Shown in pieces: positions 50,567-61,311 of a DNA stretch of 64,000 nt (positions are counted from its first letter, which is position 1; every line of letters begins with the position of its first letter). This stretch comes from Conus ventricosus. Lineage: Eukaryota > Mollusca > Gastropoda > Neogastropoda > Conidae. Under the pieces are notes generated by a model. The model searched no databases and was not told where the DNA came from. It worked only from the letters and a program-made list of their open reading frames with translations. Both the position numbers and the translations under genes were made by a program. Location of the stretch: positions 35,620,257 to 35,684,256 of the forward strand of contig CM031611.1 in the NCBI GenBank assembly GCA_018398815.1, written 5' to 3'.

Positions 50567-51300
50567 CTAGACTACACGGCTTAAATAGTCAGCTCCGACA
50601 TTCTGTCGACCGGGAATGTACTGCACTCGGTACCTGTAGGGCTGCAGTGCCATTGCCCAACGCAGAACTCTGCTGTTTTTCAGCTGTGCCTCCTGCAGGA
50701 ATTTGAGTGGTTGGTGATCTGTCTCTATCACGAACTCTTTCCCATACAAGTATTTGTGGAACTTCTGCACGGCCCCCCACGACAGCTAAACACTCCTTCC
50801 TCACCGTTGCGTACCCTTCTTCACACTTTGTCAACTTCTGCTAGCATACCTCACAGGAACTCGACCTCTTCATGCTCCTGCAGCAATACTGCACCTATCC
50901 CACCACCTGATGCATCTGTCCGCAACAAAAATGGTTTGGACATATCTGGTAGCTTCAAGATGGGACGGGAACCTAGTCTTTCCAACACCGTCTGCAGTGC
51001 TTGCTCTGCAGCGTCTGACCATTCGACCACTGCCGGTTTCCCTGCCTTGACCAAATCACTGAGAGGACTCGTGATTTGCAGCAAAATTTGGGACAAACTC
51101 CCTATAGAACCCATAAAACCTAGCAGACTCCTGACTTCTGTTTTGGTCTTTGGTCTCTCTGAATTCATCATCCTCTCCACCTTTCCTCTTTCCGGCTGCT
51201 TTGTGTCGCCTCCGACAACAAAACCTAGGAACTCCAACTGTCTAGCCCTTCATACAGTGACACGTCCCTGTATGACTCTTCTGGAAACTTAGGCAACAAA
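50567..51300 (-). pseudogene. RT C-terminal part and RNase H (broken)
   Basis: Two frames. 50851-51237 reads FLGFVVGG (the region after the RT palm), RPKTKTEVRSLLGFMG (thumb) and LLRTDASGGGIGAVLLQEHE (RNase H start with its catalytic Asp). 50567-50834 reads ETDHQPLKFLQ, RWAMALQPYRYRVQYIPGRQ and N-V-G-A-D-Y-L-S-R-V, the end of a Ty3/gypsy RNase H. The RT fingers and palm are absent: the segment joins directly to sequence that follows the integrase end. The two frames do not connect. Confidence 0.9.
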
Positions 51301-51661
51301 ATCTCCCTTCTTCTGCTGGGTCTCCTTCACCTCATCAATGATTGCTGCTGCGCCTATGTGCTGATTCTCACGCTGAATATATTTGCGGAGGAAATTTGCA
51401 TGGAAAAGTTTTGGTTTCCCATTCACATCAATTCGGTAATCCCAACCGACCTTTTCAGTGATGGTGAACGGTCCCCTTCCAATGCATCAGCAGCTTGTTG
51501 TGACCCGTGGGAAGCAGTACCAGGACTTGATCTCCCGCCTTGAGGGATTGCTTCCTCACCCTCCTGTCATATTGCTTCTTCTGAACGACCCTAGCCTCCT
51601 GCAACCTTTCCTTGCAAACTTACATGTCTCATACCTGTGCCCACCTTTGGAACAGGCGAGA
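51301..51661 (-). pseudogene. Integrase C-terminal (GPY/F-like) part
   Basis: On the minus strand about 51362-51612 encodes ARVVQKKQYDRRVRKQSLKA, a G-D-Q-V-L-V-L-L-P block, and a second frame with HANFLRKYI. This matches the C-terminal domain of Ty3/gypsy integrases. A one-base change of frame falls inside the K-G-P-F box. The integrase core should precede it and does not. Confidence 0.85.
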
Positions 51662-51995
51662 TTGGGCCAATCAGATCGACGGCCACTCTCCTGAATGGTG
51701 TGTCAATAAAGGGGGGTGTTTAAGAGGCGCCTTCCTCTTCACCCCTCTTGTGGCTGACCTTTGACACACGTCACATGACATGCAGAAACGCTTGATGTCT
51801 GCCATTGCTCCTGGCCAATGAAAATCATCGAAGATTCGGTCCCGCTGTTTTGCTGGTGCCGAGATGACCCGCCATGAGTGACTCGTGACCCACTGACATG
51901 ACAGTGTCACGATAACATGCTGGTACCTCTAACTGAGTTGTCACCTTACCTGTCTTCCCCTTGGTGAACACTCGGTACAAACAGCCCGCCTTTCA
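51662..51995 (-). pseudogene. Integrase N-terminal zinc-binding part
   Basis: The minus strand encodes HESLMAGHLGTSKT, then IFDDFHWPGAMADIKRFCMS ending C-x-x-C (CMSCDVC), the H-H-C-C zinc finger of retroviral-type integrases. A remnant of the first core strand (RVAVDLIGPI) follows and ends abruptly. At least two frame changes lie in the segment. The remainder of the catalytic core is deleted. Confidence 0.88.
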
Positions 51996-53808
51996 CAAGA
52001 AATTCTGTCTCACCTCCTCTAACCTCCTGTTTCTCTCCACCTCTTGCCAACTCCCAAGACTTCACGAGCGAAGGGTCTTGTTCCTGCGCTGCCCTAAACT
52101 CATCAGGGGACACATCTATGCCCACTTCCTTCCTGGAACAACTAACGGTTTTAACAACCTTTTCCTCCTTCTTGCTCCGTGTCTGAACTGCTGCCCCTGT
52201 AGCAGTCAACAACTCAGGATCCCCTGGATCCCATTGCCCCTGGAATATTCCAATGACAATCATGAAGGGTTTCTCCATCACCAACGCAGACAACTCGCCT
52301 GAGAAGTAAGGGGTACGTACTTCTATCTTAGCAACTGGAAACTCCCTCACAGTGCCATCGATTAGAGTACAGGTCTGGATTTGCCCTGTCAAAACCCCTT
52401 TCTCGACCAGCGTTGTTCGTACTACCCCGCATGAACAACCAGTGTCTCGTAACACTTTCACCCTCTGCTGGCCAATCCACCCTTCTTCCACTGGTAACGA
52501 ACCACTCAGCCTAGTGCCCTCCATCCCTGACACTGACTGCTGTCCAGTGCTAGCCATAGGCTGCACTCCACCCTCTTCAGACTGAATCCCTTTTGGTTCC
52601 ACTGCAGGTCGTTTCCCTTGACGACCCTTATCCACCTCTTGCAAGGCTGCTGCCTTCTGGAACCTCATGCGACAATCCCTCGCCACATGTCCCTTCTTGT
52701 GACAAATGAAACACCTAATGTCCCTTTGCCCTTCCTTCTGCCCCACCACTGGGTTTGCAGACTTTGCAGAAAACTCCCCTAGTCTCCTTGCACTCTTCTC
52801 ACCTGTGCCTAGCACCTGTTTCTCCTGCACCTTAGTGCCCAAACGTGCCTCTCTATACACCTCTGCGAACTTCAGCAACTCTCCTGCTGTCTCTGGCTGT
52901 CTCTCTTTCAAATGTATAGTTAACTCAGGGCCGCAACCTGACAAAATCTGTTCCTTCATAACTAGCTCTTTCAATTCAGCGAACTCCTTCTTCGTACCAC
53001 TCAACTCTAACCATTTCTCAAAATAGTGATCTAGACGTGCACCAAACTGAGTGTACGTCTCACCTGCTTGTAATTTAGCTGAACGAAATTTCTTCCTGAA
53101 CCCCTCCTCTGTGAGGTCAAATCCTTTCATCAACGATTCCTTCACAGCGCTGAAATCAGACTGTTGTTCTGCTGGTAACGCAATGAAAATCTGCAATGCC
53201 TTACCCGTCAATAGCGCTGACAAAATGACTGCCCACTCTTCTGGAGGCCAACCCTGACTGGTCGCAAACGTTTCGAAACGACTGATGTATGCATCAATCG
53301 AATCGGTTCCTTCAGAGAATTTTGGCAACTTGGGTCGGGGGGCATAGCTGCGCACAGAGTCACTGGAGACTGAACTACCATCCTCGGTGGTCTCCCTTTG
53401 TATTCTCACTTTCTCTAATTCTAATTGAACCTTTAATCTTTCCGTTTCCTGCTTCATTCTTTCTGTTTCCTGCGCTTCCCTTAGTCTTTCTGTTTCCTGC
53501 TTCATTCTTTCTGTTTCCTGCGTTTCCCTTATTCTTTCTGTTTCCTGCGTTTCCCTAGCCTGATTATCATTAGCCTGAATCCTTAATTTTTCTGTTTCCT
53601 GCTTCATTCTTTCTGTTTCCTGCGCTGCGCTAGCTTTAGTCCTTTCCTGCTCTGCTATTTCTACTGCAACACGGCGTCTTTCCGCGCGTTCATCTCTTTC
53701 CATCTTTTGTTGGTTTTCAACGAATGCACGCAACTCATCTCCTGAGTAACCTAAATCACGAGCGACGCTCACAAGTTGTTCAATAGGGGTGTTCTTTTCT
53801 TCCGCCAT
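51946..53808 (-). CDS. gag: Gag-protease polyprotein of the LTR element
   Basis: An uninterrupted 620-residue frame starting at ATG 53808. Residues about 35-140 are a Glu/Gln/Arg-rich coiled coil made of repeats of ETERMKQETERLREAQ. About 160-330 is the capsid-like part (KLPKFSEGTDSIDAYISRFE; LLTGKALQIF; ILSGCGPELT), similar in type to the Gag from which the vertebrate SCAN domain is thought to derive. C-x2-C-x4-H-x4-C zinc knuckle at 366-379 (CFICHKKGHVARDC). Aspartic protease active site D-T-G at 455-457. The last 50 residues (DEFRAAQEQDPSLVKSWELA) belong to the leader of the integrase. It would form the particle and bind the element RNA. The frame ends in a shift before the integrase. Confidence 0.92.
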   Translation of the reverse strand: MAEEKNTPIEQLVSVARDLGYSGDELRAFVENQQKMERDERAERRRVAVEIAEQERTKASAAQETERMKQETEKLRIQANDNQARETQETERIRETQETERMKQETERLREAQETERMKQETERLKVQLELEKVRIQRETTEDGSSVSSDSVRSYAPRPKLPKFSEGTDSIDAYISRFETFATSQGWPPEEWAVILSALLTGKALQIFIALPAEQQSDFSAVKESLMKGFDLTEEGFRKKFRSAKLQAGETYTQFGARLDHYFEKWLELSGTKKEFAELKELVMKEQILSGCGPELTIHLKERQPETAGELLKFAEVYREARLGTKVQEKQVLGTGEKSARRLGEFSAKSANPVVGQKEGQRDIRCFICHKKGHVARDCRMRFQKAAALQEVDKGRQGKRPAVEPKGIQSEEGGVQPMASTGQQSVSGMEGTRLSGSLPVEEGWIGQQRVKVLRDTGCSCGVVRTTLVEKGVLTGQIQTCTLIDGTVREFPVAKIEVRTPYFSGELSALVMEKPFMIVIGIFQGQWDPGDPELLTATGAAVQTRSKKEEKVVKTVSCSRKEVGIDVSPDEFRAAQEQDPSLVKSWELARGGEKQEVRGGETEFLVKGGLFVPSVHQGEDR

Positions 53809-53811
53809 TAT

Positions 53812-53816
<5 letters not shown>

Positions 53817-53842
<26 letters not shown>
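53817..53842. repeat. Poly-T (poly-A on the element's coding strand)
   Basis: An A-run on the coding strand immediately upstream of the gag start codon. Confidence 0.95.
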
Positions 53843-54201
53843 TGAACAAGATTTTATTACTACGACAGCCAAACTGGTGGTTACCGACACGAGTGACGTA
53901 ATAGCACAATCCTATGAATGATAATATTAGCTTGGGACAACGTAATTAGTTTTTATAAGACGCCCAGCGCCTGACCCAACTATGAGAGCGAATTATAGGC
54001 AATCTGTACGAAATAAGTACTCTGGGGCTGAAATGCCAAGCCTAGTATTAACTATCTTGGAAGCAATGCCAAGCCTAGTATTTAACTATCTTGGGAACAT
54101 ACAGTAAGACAACCCCTTGTCTTAGGATTACAATACTTGAATCCCACCCAGCTTCCTCTCTGAGAAGTTGAACAATTATAATAAATGGGCCAGAATATCC
54201 T
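53843..54201 (-). other. Leader region of the LTR element
   Basis: Untranslated leader between primer-binding site and gag. No domain is seen; GCCAAGCCTAGTATTAACTA occurs twice with small variation at about 54034-54085. Confidence 0.6.
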
Positions 54202-54214
54202 GGCAAGCTCGCCA
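54202..54214 (-). promoter_or_regulatory. Possible primer-binding site
   Basis: Six bases inside the 5' LTR boundary the coding strand reads TGGCGAGCTTGCC, beginning with the TGG that pairs with a tRNA CCA end. The tRNA is not identified. Confidence 0.5.
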
Positions 54215-54220
54215 ATAAAT

Positions 54221-55613
54221 TGTCAACCTCGGGTGATGTCGATGGAGGAAGGACTAGCGCACAGCCCAAACACACTCACAGCTTGCTTACAATCTCATTC
54301 ATATATCATGCATTCGTCACATCAAACCACTAGTAAAGTCTATAACTTTACTACACATGATCATAGAACGAAACATCAATGCATATGGAATCAAACAAAA
54401 TAAAACATTCTCTCTTTCCTGAACTTCACAAAATCATTTATCTAAAACATCATTAACTAACCCGGGTATGAATAGATTTCTACTTTACCTGGCCAGGTGA
54501 TCTTAACTATTCACGAATCACTGTCTTTTTCTTTTCCCTTTTTTTTTTCTTTTTACTGTCACTTTCACAACACGACACAACTGCTGGCACTGGTATTGGT
54601 CTGCTGCCGCCTGGTCAGGTGAGACTGTTGGCACTGGCGTTGGTCTGTCGATGAAAGTGGCGCTGGCCAAGTATGAGGTCGAACCCCCGGTTCAGATAGA
54701 ACAGTGACTATCAACATCGATCTGTTCTCCTTTCTTTCTTCCTGCATTAACGCATTGCACTCTCTCTCTCTCTCTTCTAGTCTGCTCTTATCAAATGGAC
54801 ATGGTTGCTTTTCTTTTCTTTTTTTTTCTTCTTCTTTCCCTCTTCATTAGTTAGCAACTTCTCTCCACATCTCTCCTAAGTCCTTCCTCTGCAGACTATC
54901 TCGTGCTAATGCCTCCACTTGGTTCTCTCCTCTCCTCCCCTCATCTCTCTCTCTTCTCTCCTCAGAGATTACACTCAGACCTCTCCTCTCTCTCTCTCTG
55001 TTCGTTCTCCCCCTCGTTCTCCCGTTCTCTCCCTCTCACATCTTTCTTATTCGTTCCGATCTGTCCAAAAAGGGCGAGTACCATTGGTCAGTATTTTTAC
55101 CCCTGACACCCGAAGTTAGCTCCCTCTAATTCCATTGGATATTCAAATCATGACAGTCACGCCGACACGCCTTACTCTCTGTGGTGGTCAATTGGTCATT
55201 TAATTGATTAGCTAGATTTCACCCCCACCACACACTACCTTCCCCCCTTCCCTACTTAACTGGCGCCGTGTGGCTTAAGTCGTGGGCACTGGTCACTCTA
55301 AATTGGCTAGCTGAGTCTGGGTAGGCGCCACGACGTCTGACTAACAATGGCGCTGGTTCCACAAATTGGCCAGATGAGCCTGAGCCAGGCGCTACGACTC
55401 GTCTCGCTAGACATCGAGGCGTCGGTCAAAGCTGCTTAGCCCGCCTAGCCGGACAGACCGTCTCTGTGGAGCCTCTCCCCTATGCTTAATTGGCCGGATC
55501 CGAACCATGGGGCCGTCCGCCTGACGCCCAGAATATTTGCGTTAGAGCTTAAGTCCAACTGGGCTGGTGGCGATTGACCACGAATTTGGCTGAGTTTATT
55601 TTTGACCGTGACA
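54221..55613 (-). repeat. 5' LTR
   Basis: Same boundaries (TG...CA) as the 3' LTR. Differences noticed: one T fewer at about 54833, two neighbouring substitutions in the CACCCC stretch at about 55217, and C for T at 55590. Confidence 0.96.
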
Positions 55614-55618
55614 AAATA
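55614..55618. repeat. Target-site duplication, right
   Basis: AAATA, identical to 48623-48627. Confidence 0.9.
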
Positions 55619-57010
55619 TATGTTAAATAAGAAATTAGCTACTATTTCTTACTTTAACTTTAGATCTACTAAATTCCAGAACATGGAATAAACAAGAGCA
55701 GGCATAGAATCAAATAAAGGGCAGTTTATAGGCCTAGTGTTTAAACAGATATGGAGGCAAGGAACGAAATTTTACACAAAATTGGTCAAATCTATCAATC
55801 ACCTATGGCATGGAGACTGATCACTTACTGCAAGCTGCAGACGAATTCAGAAATGTTTAATTAAATTGTAAAAAAATGTTTAAAGACATTAAATGTGCTG
55901 AGAAATCCAAGCTTCAAACTGTGACAGGTGTTCTATCAGTTTACAGTTTTTATCAGCAACACAACAGACTCTGTTGAAAATTTCCCTTCATGATAGATTT
56001 TCACTCATCACTGGCCCACAGCTTTTTCCAGTATTTTGCAGGGCTAGAAAATTCCAGTTAATCCTTAATTGTCCTGGGGACAAGTAAATGAAAAGATATG
56101 CATGTCCTCCTACAATTTTACTTGCCTTCCCAAATTACAGAGAAAGTTAATAAAAGTAAGTACCCATGGTCCAGTGACACATTAGCATACATAATTCAAT
56201 GACAGCATGTTTTTTTACAGATTAAAAGGCCTAAAAGACAGAGGAATATGGTAAAAAAAATAATACATTAACTGGAGTGTAAATGAAAAAAAGGTTCCTG
56301 TATGTGTCAGAAAGAGTACTAGATTTTTTTTTTTTTTTTGGTGTCAAATTTCCACTATTCACACATTCCTGGGCGGAATCAAAATTATCAACTTTCCATT
56401 ACTTGTCTCTTTCCCTCTTCACCACATACTCATTCTAAACTTTTTTTTTTTATCATGTCATATTAACATACAGTAAAAGAAAAAAAAAAAAAGTAAAGGG
56501 AGTAGATAGATCTGCCATTTCTGTGCTGACTAGGCACAAAATCTGCACGCTGATGATCACACCTTTTAAAAGTTAGTATATGAGCACATTGCCTCAGTGA
56601 GCAAGTGCTCTGCTTGGATCCCGTTATGAGAAAAGCCAGGGTAGGGAGAAGAGCGAGAGGTTGTGGAAGAGTGTAGTGAAGGTGTGAAAACTATCGGGTG
56701 CCTGTCTACTTGTCATTGGTTCCAAGTTCCAGACATTTGCAAGTCATCACAGTACTTGGCAAATTCCCCCCCCCCCCCCCCCCTGTCTTCTACCCCCTCC
56801 CTCTCCCCTCCACCCCCCCACTGTCTTCTCCCCCCCCCCCTCCCTCCCCCTCTCTCTGAGTATGAAATATTATCAGTCATCAAAATGGACAGATAGAGAG
56901 GTCATGGTTGACAAAAGCCTGCCCTTCCTAAAATGCAAATAAAACAACAGGGATAATTACTCATCATATTCAGTTCAAAACCAAAGATATAATGGTATGA
57001 TTTTTAAATG
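55619..57010. other. No gene recognised; C-rich tract
   Basis: AT-rich DNA with several A/T runs. A C/CT-rich tract lies at 56765-56855. Confidence 0.55.
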
Positions 57011-57330
57011 GTTACATAGACCAGTCCAGGAATATGGTAATATGACATGGTCCATAAATCTGAGGAAGAATATATAACTCTCGTAGAAACTGTGCAAGGA
57101 TGTATACAATGAATCACTGTCTTCAATAACTGAAGTTATGAAGAACGGTTAAAATCACTAAAATTGCCCAGCCTTGAATATTGATGTGCAAGAGGTAATA
57201 TGATAAAGACTTTCAAAATTCTTCATGTGAAAGCTACTGACAACCTGTTCATCAATGATCAATGATCATCAACGAGAGAGACTCTATGAAAATAAACCAG
57301 CCTTCTGACAAAACTATCCTGCATGCATTT
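57010..57330 (+). pseudogene. Fossil LINE C-terminal segment
   Basis: Through stops and shifts the plus strand reads V-Q-E-Y-G-N-M-T-W, V-E-T-V-Q-G, then SYEERLKSLKLPSLEY and ARGNMIKTFKILHVKATDN. These match the post-RT segment (LEYGN-x-x-W ... Y-E-E-R-L-x-x-L-x-L-P-S-L-E-x-R-R-x-R-G-D-M-I) of many animal non-LTR retrotransposons. No RT core remains nearby. Confidence 0.7.
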
Positions 57331-58235
57331 TTTTCTTTTCTTCTTCTTTTTATAAATTCTTTTTGTTTTTTTTAATTACATCTTAAAAAATTGAATTGAT
57401 TAATTACCAACTTCTACTGTTTCAGCAGGAACACTCAACAACCTTAAAAATATTACTAACATACATGGGAAGAATTTTGTTTCCAGAACAATGGTTGTCA
57501 GTCAAACATTGTTGTCTGGATAAACTCTCAACATTAAAAAAAAGAAAAAAAAATCATTACTATAGTGCAGGCAAATAGCTCCTTCAGTCCGTGCGAAAAA
57601 TATTATATGGAATGATAAACCTACAAACCGATCTTCGAAAACAGCGCGAGTAGCTCGCAAGATATGACAAGACAGATAGTCAGTGCACATTGAACGAACC
57701 GATGGGTTAGTCGTATCAACCCGTGTGAATAATCAATGTCTTGGGGTGTGTCACTGTGTGTGAATATGTCTGCGTGCTTGTGAAATCACAGTCTGTAATT
57801 GAAAATATATAAGCTAACTGATTCTGGCCTTGAAACAGGAACTTGGAAATAAACTTATGCCACTTCAGCACCCTTCGATTTTATCTCATGACAAAAAGTT
57901 ACACTGAATGACAAACTCATGTCAAGACGATATCAGTCCAACGACCTTACTTATCGTCTGCTAAAATGGAACTGCACCCGCAGAGAGATGTTGACGCACT
58001 GGGGCATAATCCGTACGAAGAAAGCATCATGTGATATCTACTAATAACACTGAAACGCTGAAAGTCAAAAGTGTAAATCAAAGTACACAAAGTGAGCAAA
58101 CAAACCACTTTTCACATACATTCAGTCATGTGTCGCAGGCTTATGGCTTCGAGATACGCCCATCACCTATGGTTTCCTTCGTCAAAGAGTTAATGTGACA
58201 GTTATCTCCCTTCGGTTTCATCAAATTCAGGCTAA
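57331..58235. other. No feature recognised
   Basis: AT-rich sequence without repeats or coding signal. Confidence 0.5.
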
Positions 58236-58237
58236 AG

Positions 58238-58290
58238 GGAATAAGGTAATGTCGCTTATAGCCCAGCCGACCGCAAAGGGGCAACTCAGA
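58238..58290 (+). repeat. Dispersed repeat 'TTATAGCCCAGCCGACCGC', copy 4
   Basis: ATAAGGTAATGTCGCTTATA followed by GCCCAGCCGACCGCAAAGGG, close to the copy at 24080-24120. Confidence 0.75.
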
Positions 58291-58575
58291 AGTCATGAAC
58301 AAAAAAAAATAAATAAATAAATAAAAATGAAAAAAAATATATATATAAAAATGCACATATCTCTTTCAAATACATCTTCTAATTTAGGTGTACCAAAACT
58401 TTCGTCCGTAAGATCCTAGATCAGATGAAAAATGTTGATCTCTTTCAGAAACTAAAAGATCACGTCAGGTGGGACATCTCTGAACAGGGTTTTCATGGAG
58501 TCTGCTGTAAAGTGTTTATCTACATAATTTTATTTTAGTTCGAGTTCCCAGTAGCAGTGCATTGAACGATCGTTG

Positions 58576-58587
58576 TCCACACACACA

Positions 58588-58619
<32 letters not shown>

Positions 58620-58627
58620 GAATGACA

Positions 58628-58696
<69 letters not shown>

Positions 58697-58699
58697 CAG

Positions 58700-58760
<61 letters not shown>

Positions 58761-58772
58761 TATATATATATA
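58576..58772. repeat. (CA)n and (AT)n microsatellites
   Basis: CA/GC tract 58576-58617, then AT tracts broken by GACAG at 58625-58629 and 58695-58699. Confidence 0.97.
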
Positions 58773-58806
58773 TGCTGAACAATTAAATAGTGGGGGGAAA
58801 ACAAGT
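58773..58806 (+). repeat. Short dispersed repeat, copy C
   Basis: TGCTGAACAATTAAATAGTG followed by GGGGGAAAACAAG. It starts right after the AT microsatellite. Confidence 0.75.
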
Positions 58807-58886
58807 GTCTTAAGAGGTTAACTTTTTATATTTTCTACTTTTTCACAAGAAAATGTAGCTTGTTTTGTTCTTTCATGATTTCTCTT
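58805..58886 (+). repeat. Tandem duplication copy 1, left part (X1)
   Basis: GTGTCTTAAGAGGTTAACTT to TTCATGATT matches 63457-63532. In the second copy this sequence continues straight into the matching right part; here a LINE intervenes. Confidence 0.9.
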
Positions 58887-59105
58887 CTTCCCAAAAACAC
58901 CGGTTCACTCAAAAACGAGTAGGTCACCAGCGCGCATGTTAAAAAGTAAAATAAAATACCATAAAGCAGTGCGACTCAGACTGTTGGCCCTGGAGCAAAT
59001 TTTAGCAACAAGGGGTCGCACTCGATATTCAAGAAGATAAAAGCAATGGCCAAATTCAGGCCCAGGTAATAGTAAAATATCAGGGGAAGTAAAAATAGAA
59101 AATCG

Positions 59106-59668
59106 TCAATATGCAGATCTCAAAACTGTCGAATCAATTTGTTTTTTGAATGAGATTGCATTTGTGGCAATCTTGATGGCACCCGGCAGTGAGTTCCACA
59201 GCCGTACAGAACTGGGATAAAAAGAATGTAAGTGGCTGTCAATATTTGATGCAGGTATGGTATAACATTGACCGCCACTCCTGGTGCTACTTATATTCAA
59301 TACTAGTTGTTCCATTGGAATATCAATTACTTTAGCTCTGCCTTTGAAAAAGGTGTTAAGTTTAATAAAAGCTCTTCTCTCTTCTAAGGGTTTCCATTCT
59401 AATTTCCTCATGTTCTTCCTAGTATTCCCTTTTCTCTGATGTGGTTCCCTGTTACGAACCGTGCTGCTCTCTTCTGAATCTTTTCAAGGTTATCAATGTC
59501 CTTTAGATGGTAAGGATCCCAAACTGAGCAACCATATTCCAGTACTGGTCTAACCAGTGTTTTGTAGCAGTCGTCTTTAACCTTTTGGGGGCAGTCATTG
59601 ATATTCCTGTGTAAGAAAGCTAAGATGTTATTTGCTTTCTTACATACTAATTGTAATGTTCTTTCCAT
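59106..59668 (-). pseudogene. LINE C-terminal domain
   Basis: Two frames: 59408-59668 with LVRPVLEYGCSVWDPYHLKD and KIQKRAARFVTGN, and 59106-59411 with SFYPSSVRLWNSLPGAIKIA. These are the conserved C-terminal blocks of CR1/Jockey-like polyproteins. A shift separates the two frames near 59410. Confidence 0.9.
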
Positions 59669-59770
59669 TTGAGACGACTATCTATAATCACGCCTAAATA
59701 TTTTGCAGCATTAGTTTCTTTAAGAATAGTATTATGGATAGAATAATCTGATCTAATTAGTGAGCGTTTG

Positions 59771-60467
59771 TTACATAATACGCAACACTTGGCACTTTTG
59801 AGGATGAAATTCCATTTTCCAAGTTCTTTCCCACTCTTGTAAAGCGTTTAGATCTTCTTGTAGAATGCGTGTATCATTCTTGCTTCTGATTGTTCTATAT
59901 ACTAAACTGTCATCTGCAAAAAGCCTTATAGTAGTTCCAGGAGAGAGATTTCTACTTATGTCATTTATATAAATTAAGAAAAACAAGGGCCCCAGAACAG
60001 TTCCCTGTGGTACACCTGACAAGACTGGTTTACAATGGGATGACGACCCTTCCACAACAACTTTCTGCGTTCTCCCAACGAGGAATGATCTAGCCCATTT
60101 TAGCAAAGAACCGCCAATGCCAATGTGTTCTAATTTAAGCAGCAGGCCCTCATGGTCAACCTTATCAAAGGCTTTAGAAAAATCTAATAAAATTGCATCT
60201 ATTTGCTGTCTGTTGTTAAGACAGTTACTAAAATCATTGAGAGTTGTTATAAGTTGAGTCTCACAACTCGATCCTTCGCTGTCTAAAACCATGCTGGGCG
60301 TTATTTAAGAAATCATATTTGTCAAAATGGTCCATTATGCTACTATATATTATGTGTTCAAGTAATTTAGCTGATATGGATGTAAGAGATACAGGTCTAT
60401 AGTTCTCTGCTTTTGTTTTGTCACCCTTTTTTAAATAAGGGAACAATGCTCGCATCACGCCACTCAT
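59771..60467 (-). pseudogene. LINE reverse transcriptase domain
   Basis: 60261-60467 reads YLKKGDKTKAENYRPVSLTS and HGFRQ. 59771-60292 reads LLDFSKAFDKVDHEGL (motif A), SGVPQGTVLGPLFFLIYIND (motif B) and LFADDSLVYR (motif C with both Asp). All catalytic residues are present; one shift separates the two frames near 60270-60290. Confidence 0.93.
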
Positions 60468-60754
60468 CAGGTATTACTCCCTGGTCCAGTGAAGCTTGGT
60501 AAGTAATTGGTATACCTCACTCAATTCATTGGCACATAATTTTAAGAGCTTGCCAGGAACGCCATCGGGACCAGTAGCTTTGTTTTCATTATATTGGTCA
60601 GTAACTTAAATACTCCTGCTTTGTTTACTTTGATGTTTTGCATTTCAGGAGTTTATCATCATCCTTTAGTCTAACGTTAATTAAAGGTTTGGGATTTGAG
60701 AAAACTGAACAAACTGCTTGTTTAGTAAGTTTGCTTTCCCTTCAGGGTCCTGTA

Positions 60755-61183
60755 TTAGGTATTCTGGTTGTTTCTCAGGTCTAGAATCCCAATGTTGTCC
60801 TGTCTCTTACTCCTTATGTAAGACCATAATTTCTTGTTTTGATGATCACCTTCCGAAATCATCGAATTAACATAATTGGAGTGAGCAAGTCTACATTCTC
60901 TCTGACACCTTCTCTTAATATGTTTATACCTAACCAGTAATCTTTCTGAATTAGGTTGTAGTTTCAATTTCTTAAAGAAACGATGTTTCCTTCTCAACAA
61001 ACGTTTAGTTTTAGTAGTAATCCATGGCTGGTGGTTCTTGCTTGAAGTTATTTTAGTAGGTATGTTGTCATCCATAATAAATTCCAAGTTAGTTTTTATA
61101 CACTTCCAAAGATCACTGACATTATCTTTAACACTATGGGACCTCAAAAAAAGACGACTGAAATTATGAGTATCCCTGCGCAA
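60755..61183 (-). pseudogene. LINE endonuclease-RT linker
   Basis: A Lys/Arg-rich stretch with HQPWITTKTKRLLRRKHRFF and WSYIRSKRQDNIG, the normal linker between endonuclease and RT in this LINE type. Frames change before and after it. Confidence 0.85.
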
Positions 61184-61311
61184 TTTTGGTAAATCTGCTT
61201 GGTTCCAGAGTCTGATGGTACGTTTAGGGGGTTTTCTTCGAAAGGGTTGAAAGTTACTCTCTAAGAGAACTATGTCATGATCACCCAGGCCTGCAATTAA
61301 TTCCTGATTGC

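Larger units (their letters stand above)
48628..55613 (-). mobile_element. Gmr1-like Ty3/gypsy LTR retrotransposon, internally deleted
   Basis: A 6986-bp element on the minus strand with two LTRs of 1393-1394 bp, 5-bp target-site duplications, a poly-purine tract and an open gag-protease frame. Downstream on the coding strand come, in order, integrase zinc-binding part, integrase C-terminal (GPY/F-like) part, RT C-terminal part and RNase H. Integrase before RT is the arrangement of the Gmr1 lineage of gypsy elements, otherwise typical of Ty1/copia. The integrase catalytic core and most of the RT, with its Y/F-x-D-D box, are missing, and several frameshifts remain. LTRs differ at only about four places, so insertion was recent. 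Confidence 0.95.
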
